A stretch of DNA of 64,000 nucleotides, taken from positions 186,001-250,000 of the forward strand of contig NZ_CANMDU010000003.1 of NCBI RefSeq assembly GCF_947496775.1, given 5' to 3'. The notes beneath the pieces are model-generated. The model saw only the letters and a list, made by a program, of their open reading frames with translations. It made no database searches and was not told the DNA's origin. The DNA comes from an uncultured Maribacter sp. (GTDB lineage: Bacteria; Bacteroidota; Bacteroidia; Flavobacteriales; Flavobacteriaceae). Shown one piece after another: positions 16,327 to 23,549 of the stretch; within the stretch, counting starts at the first letter, position 1, and every line of letters starts with the position of its first letter. The position numbers and the translations under genes are program-made.

Positions 16327-17233
16327 ATCGTACCTAGAATATCCAGAGCGTTCCTATGGTATGGATCATGAGCGTTACGAATGGAATATGCTTAGCAACA
16401 GAAAACCTATAGTATGGCCTAAGGGTAAAAAAATTGCTCTTTGGGTTAATGTAGGAGTTCAATTTTTTCCGCTAAACCAAAAAGGAATTCCATTTAAAGT
16501 TCCTGGTGGTATGACAAAGCCATATCCAGATTTACGGCACTACAGTTTAAGAGATTATGGTAACCGAGTTGGTATTTATCGTTTTTTTAAAGCGTTAGAT
16601 AAATATAATATAGTACCAACTTTTGCTATGAATACGAGACTTGCAGAACGTTTACCCTATTTAACAGGAACAATAAAAGATAGAGGTAATGAAATTTTGT
16701 GTCATGGTTATGACATGGATAAATTACATTACGGCGGACAAAATATAAAAGAAGAAAAAGAATTGGTAAAACGTTCTTTAGATGGACTAAGAAATCTAAC
16801 AAAACAAGATATTAAAGGTTGGGTTAGTCCCGCAAAAAATGAATCGGAAAACACCCCAGATATATTAGCAGAAAATGGCATTACTTATTTTTGCGATTGG
16901 GTAAATGATGAAATGCCATACAATTTTAAAACAAAAAATGGTATCTTAACAGCTATGCCATTGACTACAGAATTAGATGATCATTTTATTATTTTAAACA
17001 ATCTTCATTCCGCTGAAGATTGGAAACATCAAGTAATAGATGCTTTTCATTTTCTGTTACAAGAAACGGAAACGCAAGGAGGAAGAATTTTAAGTATAAA
17101 TATTCATCCATGGATACTAGGGCAACCGCATAGAATTAAATATTTAGAGCACGTTTTAGATTTTCTCGGAAGTCATGAAGCGGTATGGTCCACATCGGCT
17201 AGCTCCATTTTAAAAGCTTGGAAAAACAACTAA
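16313..17233 (+). CDS. PuuE-like polysaccharide-deacetylase-fold hydrolase, copy 2
   Basis: A 306-residue paralogue of the preceding protein with the same order of motifs (KPIVWPKGKKIALWVNVGVQFF, YSLRDYGNRVGIYRFFKALDKY, LCHGYDMDKLHYGG, WVSPAKNESENTPDILAENG). The two are diverged outside these segments. The 14-bp overlap (shared bases 16313-16326) makes coupled translation and a hetero-oligomer likely. Both copies keep the HG of the second NodB motif, but the residues after it differ (HGIYNTRY against HGYDMDKL), so the copies may differ in metal binding or substrate. No signal peptide. The function is inferred from family and context. Confidence 0.78.
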   Translation: MALDKSYLEYPERSYGMDHERYEWNMLSNRKPIVWPKGKKIALWVNVGVQFFPLNQKGIPFKVPGGMTKPYPDLRHYSLRDYGNRVGIYRFFKALDKYNIVPTFAMNTRLAERLPYLTGTIKDRGNEILCHGYDMDKLHYGGQNIKEEKELVKRSLDGLRNLTKQDIKGWVSPAKNESENTPDILAENGITYFCDWVNDEMPYNFKTKNGILTAMPLTTELDDHFIILNNLHSAEDWKHQVIDAFHFLLQETETQGGRILSINIHPWILGQPHRIKYLEHVLDFLGSHEAVWSTSASSILKAWKNN

Positions 17234-17246
17234 AAATAAAATATAA

Positions 17247-18152
17247 ATGACGGCACAAATCTTATCCTATATTCCTGTCATTTTACAAATTATTTTATTC
17301 CTTGTTATGTTAGGAATGGGTTTAACACTTACTATTAAAGATTTTAAAAGAGTAGGCGTAGCTCCAAAAGCAATTTTTGTAGGCCTCTTTAATCAAATAG
17401 TACTTGTTCCTATTATTGCATTTACCATTATTGCTATTGTACCCATGCAACCAATGGTTGCTATGGGATTAATGATTGTAGCCTGTTGTCCTGGAGGAGC
17501 GGTATCCAACTTATTTTCGCACTTAGCAAAAGGTGATACTGCTTTATCTATAAGCCTAACCGCTATTTCTAGTTTGATAACCATCATCACTATTCCCTTT
17601 ATAATAAATTTCTCTTTAGATGCAATTTTAGGGACATCCTCCAAAAGTATACAGCTCCCTTTTGGACCTACCGTATTCAATATTTTTAAGTTAACGGCCC
17701 TTCCTGTTCTAATTGGAATGTACATTAAACATAAATTTCCTCTTTTTTCAGAAAAAAGTAAATCCGTAATTTCTTGGGGCTCCGGAATAGTTATTATTTT
17801 AGCTCTAGTACTAATGATTATGAAACTGGAAGAAATTGGAGACAGTTGGTATTTTATTAAAGCGTCTTTTTTAGGTGTAATCTTACTAAATGTAGCTACG
17901 CTTTCCGTTGGATATTTTAGTGCCAAATCTTTAAAAATATCTACCAAACAAGCGGCAACAATAGCCATTGAAAGTGGTATGCAAAATAATGTCTTAGGAA
18001 TGACAATTGCTCTTTCCGCCGGACTTTTAAACGAACCAAAGATGGCCGCTACAGCAGGTGTTTATGGTGTAGTAATGTGTGTTATTGCTGTTGGGGTAAT
18101 AGCTATATTTACTCGAATAATTGCTAGGGAGAAAAAGACTGCTTTATCATGA
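17247..18152 (+). CDS. Bile acid:sodium symporter-family (BASS/SBF) transporter
   Basis: A 301-residue integral membrane protein with about nine hydrophobic helices. The motif VACCPGGAVSNLFSHLAKGDTALSISLTAISS is the first crossover region of the BASS/SBF family, and the second half has ATIAIESGMQNNVLGMTIAL, the second crossover with the conserved E-x-G-x-Q-N. Members import organic anions such as bile acids, pyruvate, pantoate or sulfonates with sodium. In this operon it may carry a carboxylic acid intermediate across the inner membrane after an extracytoplasmic step. The gene begins 13 bp after the deacetylase pair and overlaps the next gene by 4 bp. Confidence 0.88.
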   Translation: MTAQILSYIPVILQIILFLVMLGMGLTLTIKDFKRVGVAPKAIFVGLFNQIVLVPIIAFTIIAIVPMQPMVAMGLMIVACCPGGAVSNLFSHLAKGDTALSISLTAISSLITIITIPFIINFSLDAILGTSSKSIQLPFGPTVFNIFKLTALPVLIGMYIKHKFPLFSEKSKSVISWGSGIVIILALVLMIMKLEEIGDSWYFIKASFLGVILLNVATLSVGYFSAKSLKISTKQAATIAIESGMQNNVLGMTIALSAGLLNEPKMAATAGVYGVVMCVIAVGVIAIFTRIIAREKKTALS

Positions 18153-19042
18153 AAAAACCGTTAAGAACATCTGTTCTAATACTGCTCTTTATTTGCTTTA
18201 TAGCAATAGGATGTATGGAGCAACAAGAGGAGAGTAAAGATAACCTTCCAGCTAAAGAAAATACAGCTCAAATTTTCACTTATGACCTTAACAATCCAAA
18301 AGACAAGGTTTTACTCTATGAAAAATTACAAAGTGATGTTACCGAAAAGAAAACCTATGTTTTTACAGAAACTCGTGTTTTTGGAGTAAGACCGGATAAG
18401 ACAGAATCCCTGAATGAATTTGGTAAAGAGCTATTTCGGTATTCAAGTTGCGAAATAAAAATAAAAAGAGTTCTGGAAGATGGTAATATCGAAGGTAAAT
18501 CTAAAATAGCTCGCATTTACCAGGACCCAATAACTAATAAGTACATTGAAAAAATTAAGAACCCATACCATTTAGACACCCTATCTCTCCCAATATACAT
18601 TTCAAAACCAAATGGTGGTATCATGACACCAAATGGGCCTGTTACTGGGTTTAATATGCAAATAGAAAGTACCGCTATAGGAAAACCTTTAAATTTTGTT
18701 ATTACTGAATTAGAAGAACAATTTTGTTTAACAAGACACTCTTTTACAAAGTGGTATTCTAAAAAAAATAACAGCTGGAGAACTCGGATGGGAATGGACA
18801 CATATTATTTTGATAAAAAATATATGATGGATCGTTCATTTAGTTATATTCCATCAATACATACTAAAATGAGCCAAGATAATTGGATTCCTCAACTTAA
18901 TCTAGCAAATGCACGTGGACATATGACCTATACTTCAATTGTGCGGCGCTATTTTTCTAAAGATAAAATGCCAAAAGATTTTGTTAGTATTATTGAGACA
19001 CAGGAGCCTATTTTCTTTGATGCTATCATATCTTGGAATTAA
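18149..19042 (+). CDS. DUF1838-like lipoprotein, second member
   Basis: A 297-residue lipoprotein; the lipobox IAIGC puts the acylated Cys near residue 22. The body starts with YDLNNPKDKVLLYEKLQSDVTEKKTYVFTETRVFG, followed by ELFRYSSCEIKIKRVLEDG, IYQDPITNKYIEKIKNPY and, near the end, ARGHMTYTSIVRRY. This order of strand, fat-hydrophobic segment, D-P-x-T-N-x and NPY recalls DUF1838 proteins (DP-ETG-V.. NP). The gene overlaps the transporter by 4 bp and is followed after 16 bp by an SDR gene. It is only distantly similar to the 3462-4343 protein. Biochemistry is unknown; presence of two in one regulon suggests that the family has a direct role in the pathway. Confidence 0.55.
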   Translation: MKKPLRTSVLILLFICFIAIGCMEQQEESKDNLPAKENTAQIFTYDLNNPKDKVLLYEKLQSDVTEKKTYVFTETRVFGVRPDKTESLNEFGKELFRYSSCEIKIKRVLEDGNIEGKSKIARIYQDPITNKYIEKIKNPYHLDTLSLPIYISKPNGGIMTPNGPVTGFNMQIESTAIGKPLNFVITELEEQFCLTRHSFTKWYSKKNNSWRTRMGMDTYYFDKKYMMDRSFSYIPSIHTKMSQDNWIPQLNLANARGHMTYTSIVRRYFSKDKMPKDFVSIIETQEPIFFDAIISWN

Positions 19043-19058
19043 ATTAAAATAAATTATT

Positions 19059-19832
19059 ATGAACCTACATCTTAACAATAGACTGTTTTTAGTTGGTGGT
19101 GCCACTAGTGGTTTTGGTAAAGCAATTACAGAACAATTAATTTCTGAGAACGCTAAAGTTATTGCAGTTGCCCGTACTATTGAAAAACTAAAAGAACTTC
19201 AAAAATTAAGTGATAACATAGAAATTATTGCTGGCGATTTATCGGATGAAAAAGTTTTGGATACTATCGTAAATACTATAGGAAATAGAGTTTTAACAGG
19301 AGCAGTTATTAACTCTGGCGGACCACCGGCAATGCCTGTTTTGGATACAAAGTTATCTGATTGGGATGATGCTTACAAAACTGTAGTACGTTGGAAAATT
19401 GGGTTAACACAAGCCCTAATACCTAAAATGATAGAGCAACAATATGGTCGTTTACTATATATTGAAAGTGTTTCGGTTAAACAACCTATAGAAAATTTAG
19501 TACTTAGCAACGCCATGCGATTAGCTGTAGTGGGTTATGTAAAAACACTTTCTCAAGAAATAGGAGCTTCTGGCGTTACCTTAAATATTCTTGGCCCTGG
19601 ATTTCATGCCACGCAACGAATGGAAAACCTATTCAAAAAAAACAGCGAACTTAAAGGAATTCCGGAATCAGAAATTAGAGCTTCAGTAGCCAAACAAGCG
19701 GCAATGGAAAAAATAGGTAGTCCTAATGATTTTGCTTCTTTAGCACTTTGGTTACTATCACCGCATAGTGGTTATATTTCGGGTCAGACTATATCAGTAG
19801 ATGGCGGGTTAGTAAAAGGCACTATGGGATAA
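19059..19832 (+). CDS. SDR-family protein with altered active site
   Basis: A 257-residue Rossmann-fold protein of the short-chain dehydrogenase/reductase superfamily. The nucleotide motif is GGATSGFG at 13-20 and the C-terminal SGYISGQTISVDGGL is standard. The catalytic YxxxK is not there: the aligned segment is LSNAMRLAVVGYVKTLS, where Ser150 takes the place of Tyr and Arg154 the place of Lys. A minority SDR branch with an S-N-x-x-R arrangement exists, so this may be a working enzyme with another mechanism rather than a dead one. Last gene of the lyase operon; it converges with the next SDR gene with a 3-bp gap. Confidence 0.8.
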   Translation: MNLHLNNRLFLVGGATSGFGKAITEQLISENAKVIAVARTIEKLKELQKLSDNIEIIAGDLSDEKVLDTIVNTIGNRVLTGAVINSGGPPAMPVLDTKLSDWDDAYKTVVRWKIGLTQALIPKMIEQQYGRLLYIESVSVKQPIENLVLSNAMRLAVVGYVKTLSQEIGASGVTLNILGPGFHATQRMENLFKKNSELKGIPESEIRASVAKQAAMEKIGSPNDFASLALWLLSPHSGYISGQTISVDGGLVKGTMG

Positions 19833-19835
19833 TAT

Positions 19836-20600
19836 TTAGTGCATACCTGCACCCCCATTTACATGTAAGCATTGTCCCGTCATATGTGATGCCCCAGCAC
19901 TTAATAAAAACAAAACAACAGAACTTATTTCTTCTGGTTTAGCAATAGAACCTAAAGGAACAATTTTTTGGTATTGCTCTTTATTAATCCGTGTAGACCC
20001 ATCTTCCTTATAAATAAAGTTAGTATCAACAGCTCCTGGTGCTACCGTATTTACTCTTGTATTTGGTGCTAACTCCGCCGCTAAGGTTTTACTAAAACTA
20101 ATTACCGAAGCTTTTGCTGCACTATAAGGACCATAATTTTTTTGTCCAATAAAAGCTAAACCAGAAGACATATTTACCACCGAAGAATTTGGCGTATTTC
20201 TTAAAAGTGATGCAAAAGCTTTACAAGAATTAAAACAACTTTTAAAACTAATATTATAGGTATGGTTCCATTCTTGCATACTCATTTCTTCAATAGATTT
20301 AAAATAAGTAATTGCGCCAGATAAATTTACCAAGCCAATAATTTCGTTAGTTTGTTCCTTTACAAAATCTACAAATCGTAGAATAGCATTTTCATCTAAA
20401 GGATCTACTTGGGAATAGGAGTAATTTTCCGTTAAAGTGCTTTTAGAGTGTTCTTGAATATCTGCACCAATTACTCTAGCATTAATCTCTAATAATTGCT
20501 TTATTAATGCTATACCAATGCCGCTATTACAACCAATAATAACTACAAAATTTTTGTTTGCTTTATATAACTGTTCTATCATTCTTTCTTCTTTCTCCAA
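19836..20600 (-). CDS. Short-chain dehydrogenase/reductase, intact catalytic residues
   Basis: A 254-residue NAD(P)-dependent oxidoreductase. The dinucleotide motif is GCNSGIG near residues 23-29 and the catalytic Ser and YSAAK are intact (NMSSGLAF, then GPYSAAKASVISFSKTLAAEL); the end GQCLHVNGGAG is the usual SDR C-terminus. It is read after the 20579-21334 gene, which it overlaps by 22 bp, and belongs to the leftward unit that starts with the alpha/beta-hydrolase-fold gene. It could oxidise an alcohol for the aldehyde dehydrogenase of the cluster. Substrate unknown. A second in-frame ATG six codons downstream is possible. Confidence 0.88.
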   Translation of the reverse strand: MEKEERMIEQLYKANKNFVVIIGCNSGIGIALIKQLLEINARVIGADIQEHSKSTLTENYSYSQVDPLDENAILRFVDFVKEQTNEIIGLVNLSGAITYFKSIEEMSMQEWNHTYNISFKSCFNSCKAFASLLRNTPNSSVVNMSSGLAFIGQKNYGPYSAAKASVISFSKTLAAELAPNTRVNTVAPGAVDTNFIYKEDGSTRINKEQYQKIVPLGSIAKPEEISSVVLFLLSAGASHMTGQCLHVNGGAGMH

Positions 20601-21334
20601 GTATTTTGATTAACAAATCCGGGTTCTATAAATGTCCAACCAGAAATAATTTTTCTTAAATTAATTCCAATTCTTTTCGCTTCTGGATTAACCCAAGTAT
20701 AACTAATAGAACGGCTATTAATGCCAACACTATCTAAAGGCATATCGTATACTGCCAACTTCATAATAGCCAATTTTTTACCATAAACTAATTGCGTTAG
20801 TTCTACTGTATAATCTACTCCGTCAACATCTAACTCTGCCATTCCACCTTGATCACTTATTTCTAAATTTCCTTGATGGTATTTTCCATCTGGCTCCGAT
20901 TCCATAGGAATTTCAATCCATCCAGAAAATTTCCGAGCTCTTATAAACTTGTAAGGGTCTTTATTTTTAAAGTGATTCTCCCCTTTTATAAACAGCGTAT
21001 CGCCTTTTAAAACAAAATCATCGCTTTCGGTTTGATTTTTAGATAGGTTTATTTTTTCTATAAAATTCTTACCATTTCGTCCTTCTCGGATTTCCATAGA
21101 TAAACCTCCGTTTTCTATTTTCTTTACTATTAATGATAAATGTTTGTGTTTATCATCTGTTTCTATACCATGTATTTTTTCTGCCGTATTCTCTTGCCAA
21201 TACTGTTGAAAATTATCCCACTCCCCTATTATTAATGGTTCATGACTAAAAGTAGTTTTGTTCGTTTCATGAAAAGACTTAAAACTAAAAAATACCAAGC
21301 AAATAATTCCAAGATAAGTAACTATAGATTTCAT
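20579..21334 (-). CDS. Exported protein of unknown function
   Basis: A 251-residue protein I do not recognise. An N-terminal hydrophobic stretch (TYLGIICLVFFSF, residues 6-18) looks like a signal peptide or anchor; no lipobox is seen. The rest is rich in strands and charged residues, with FIRARKFSGWIEIPMESEPDGKYHQGNLEISDQGG and a C-terminal SYTWVNPEAKRIGINLRKIISGWTFIEPGF. It lies between the alpha/beta-hydrolase-fold gene (10-bp gap) and the SDR gene (22-bp overlap), so it is cotranscribed with them under the operator at 22403-22435. It probably acts in the envelope on the same substrate. Confidence 0.6.
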   Translation of the reverse strand: MKSIVTYLGIICLVFFSFKSFHETNKTTFSHEPLIIGEWDNFQQYWQENTAEKIHGIETDDKHKHLSLIVKKIENGGLSMEIREGRNGKNFIEKINLSKNQTESDDFVLKGDTLFIKGENHFKNKDPYKFIRARKFSGWIEIPMESEPDGKYHQGNLEISDQGGMAELDVDGVDYTVELTQLVYGKKLAIMKLAVYDMPLDSVGINSRSISYTWVNPEAKRIGINLRKIISGWTFIEPGFVNQNTWRKKKE

Positions 21335-21344
21335 ATTGTAATTT

Positions 21345-22376
21345 TTAAATTTCTGTAAACCATTTTACCATAAGATTTTGTATTTCCTGGGCGCTAAAAT
21401 TTGGGTTTTCCCTTTTAAGTATTTCCCAAGCTTCAAAAAAATGTAAACCATCAGCTGAAATTTTGGGAATCTTTCTGTTGGGTATTTTTCCTTTAATAAC
21501 AGATTTTATTTCTGGCTCTTGACTAAACTTCTCCGGCTGCTGATAGTTTAGCACACCCTCTTTTTTACTTCTAATTAGCTTAATCATTTCTAAATTTCTT
21601 TCTGTATGCCCCTCTGGTATGGAAACAGCCTCAACATGTTCCGGAAAATCAAAAGCAAGCAAATCGTCAATGTGCTTTTTAATTATGCTTCCTTTCCATC
21701 TAAAAATGGTAGTGGGTACTTTTAATTGTTGTACATATTCTCCCTTTTCATGTAAAAATGCTGCCTTATACGCTAAATGATATATTCCTCCTGCTTTTAA
21801 AAAATCTAGTGCAATCATATGCAAGGCTTCTTTAGGTAATTGTGGACGGTTAAGGGCATATTCACTTTCCGCAAAACACCATGGAAAATACTGAAACATT
21901 CTATTAACCATTACCCAAACTTGTCTAAGGTGACTGCCATTTATTACAGGTGTGAGATCTGGAAAATAATGCCGTAATATAGCGGCACGTAAATTATCAT
22001 TAAAATGAGCTGCATTATCTAAAAAAATATGAGAAACTTCATTTGGATAATCTAATGCATATCTTATTGCAAGTTGCGCCCCGGTTGCCGAACCGTATAA
22101 AAGTGGTTGTTCTACTTCAATTTCTTTAAAAAAAATATGCAATACTTCTGTATAGTCACTTAAACTTGTTGGATCAACGTTTAATCTATCCGATTTTCCA
22201 TAACCAGGAGTATCTACACAAATCACAGTATAGTCAAAAGCTAATTCTTTAGCTAAAGGCAAAAGAAGTTCCCCCGAGTGCGGAGAGGGGTGAAACATAA
22301 CAAGTGCGGGTCCATCACCCATTATATAATAATGAACCTTTAAATTACCTACTGTAACCCATCTTCTCTTTTCCAA
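21345..22376 (-). CDS. Alpha/beta-hydrolase-fold protein without the nucleophile serine
   Basis: A 343-residue protein with a complete alpha/beta-hydrolase core at about 12-255 and a C-terminal extension of some 80 residues (LNYQQPEKFSQEPEIKSV onwards) that I do not recognise. The oxyanion strand (MFHPSPHSG) and the DTPGYGKSD turn are typical. The nucleophile elbow reads G-S-A-T-G at 95-99, so Ala97 stands where Ser, Cys or Asp is expected; the codons are GGT TCG GCA ACC GGG. A His is still present in PEGHTERN. This may be a non-hydrolytic member (lyase, cofactor-free oxygenase or binding protein) or may use Ser96. First gene of the leftward unit, under the 22403-22435 operator. Confidence 0.8.
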   Translation of the reverse strand: MEKRRWVTVGNLKVHYYIMGDGPALVMFHPSPHSGELLLPLAKELAFDYTVICVDTPGYGKSDRLNVDPTSLSDYTEVLHIFFKEIEVEQPLLYGSATGAQLAIRYALDYPNEVSHIFLDNAAHFNDNLRAAILRHYFPDLTPVINGSHLRQVWVMVNRMFQYFPWCFAESEYALNRPQLPKEALHMIALDFLKAGGIYHLAYKAAFLHEKGEYVQQLKVPTTIFRWKGSIIKKHIDDLLAFDFPEHVEAVSIPEGHTERNLEMIKLIRSKKEGVLNYQQPEKFSQEPEIKSVIKGKIPNRKIPKISADGLHFFEAWEILKRENPNFSAQEIQNLMVKWFTEI

Positions 22377-22402
22377 AATAAAAATGTTATATTAAAAATT
22401 TT

Positions 22403-22435
22403 AGTTAATATAGTTAATTATTTACAATGTTAACT
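22403..22435. promoter_or_regulatory. Double operator between the divergent hydrolase-fold and MDR reductase genes
   Basis: Copy one (22403-22419) is AGTTAA-TATAG-TTAATT and copy two (22419-22435) is TATTTA-CAATG-TTAACT, 16 bp on. Rightwards TATTTTTA at 22446-22453 is a -7 candidate one base off TAnnTTTG. No good -7 element was found leftwards. The 160-bp gap 22377-22536 holds nothing else. Confidence 0.65.
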
Positions 22436-22536
22436 ATATTTTTTGTATTTTTAAATATTCAGGAGTCATATTTAACATATTTCTTTCCTAAAACAAGAGC
22501 GTAAAAACCAACTCTGCTCCAAATAACAACAAGAAA

Positions 22537-23538
22537 ATGAAAAACACCAAGGTAATTTTAGCTAATAGACCAAAAGGCGAAATAGAAGATACTAATTTTG
22601 ATATAAAGATAGAAGAACTTCGCGAAATTAAAGATGGAGAGGTATTAATTCAAATTTATGATATTTCATTAGACCCAGCTATTCGTGGTTGGATGAATGA
22701 AGGTACAACCTATATTAAAGGAATAGAAATTGGAGCTGTAGTACGAACATTTTCTGCTGGAAAAATAATACAATCTAAAAATGAAAATTTCAAAGAAGGA
22801 AATTGCGTTTCTGGTTTATTAGGAGCACAAAACTATTGTATATCTAACGGAGAAGAATTAACACTTTTAGACATTTCTAGTAGTAAAATATCTCATCATT
22901 TAGGTGTTTTGGGTATGCCAGGAATGACTGCGTATTTTGGTCTTTTAAAAAGTGGCGAGCCCGTATCTGGTGATGTTGTTTATATTTCGGGAGCTGCCGG
23001 AATTGTTGGCTCCACAGTAGGTCAAATCGCAAAAATAAAAGGCTGCACTGTTATTGGCTCGGCTGGTAGCGACTCTAAATGTAAATTCTTAGTAGAGGAA
23101 TGCGGTTTTGATTATGCTATTAATTATAAAACCGAGGATTTAAATCAAAAATTAAAAGAATACGCTCCAAATGGCGTGCATATATATTATGATAATGTCG
23201 GTGGTCCAACATTAGATATTGCTCTATTAAACTTGGCAAGAGGAGCGCGTGTAGTAATTTGTGGCGCCATTTCTCAGTATAATGATATGGCAAATATATA
23301 TGGCCCAAAAAACTATATGAAAATAGTTACTGCTAGAGGAAAAATGAACGGAATTATTGTTTTTGATTATATAGAACAATGGCCAGCAGCTGTAAAAGAA
23401 ATTGCTAACTGGATAAATGAAGGAAAAATAAAGGTAAAAGAACATAGTATTACCGGTTTAGATAATTTTCCTTCTGCATTGAAAATGCTATACACAGGAG
23501 AAAATTTTGGAAAATTAATTCTAAACGTACATTCCTAA
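22537..23538 (+). CDS. NADP-dependent MDR-family reductase (CurA / 2-alkenal reductase type)
   Basis: A 333-residue zinc-free medium-chain reductase of the leukotriene-B4 12-hydroxydehydrogenase / CurA branch, which reduces an activated C=C bond with NADPH. ILANRPKGE opens the protein, LDPAIRGWMNEG is the catalytic-domain signature, GMPGMTAYFGL and YISGAAGIVGSTVGQIAKIKG (near residues 150-170) form the nucleotide-binding start, and YDNVGG and RGKMNGIIVFDY close it. No structural-zinc Cys cluster is present. It is divergent from the hydrolase-fold gene and followed 11 bp on by an exported VOC gene. Reduction of a vinyl or other conjugated double bond in the pathway would fit, but is inference. 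Confidence 0.88.
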   Translation: MKNTKVILANRPKGEIEDTNFDIKIEELREIKDGEVLIQIYDISLDPAIRGWMNEGTTYIKGIEIGAVVRTFSAGKIIQSKNENFKEGNCVSGLLGAQNYCISNGEELTLLDISSSKISHHLGVLGMPGMTAYFGLLKSGEPVSGDVVYISGAAGIVGSTVGQIAKIKGCTVIGSAGSDSKCKFLVEECGFDYAINYKTEDLNQKLKEYAPNGVHIYYDNVGGPTLDIALLNLARGARVVICGAISQYNDMANIYGPKNYMKIVTARGKMNGIIVFDYIEQWPAAVKEIANWINEGKIKVKEHSITGLDNFPSALKMLYTGENFGKLILNVHS

Positions 23539-23549
23539 AGTCAAGTAAT

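Noticed and set aside
15376-17233. Peptidoglycan or chitin deacetylases
   Set aside because: No signal peptide, no TFDD motif, and the sequence style is that of PuuE-like cyclic amide hydrolases.
19839-19852. GTGCA/TGCAC hairpin between the converging SDR genes as a terminator
   Set aside because: Stem of 5 bp with no T-run on either side.
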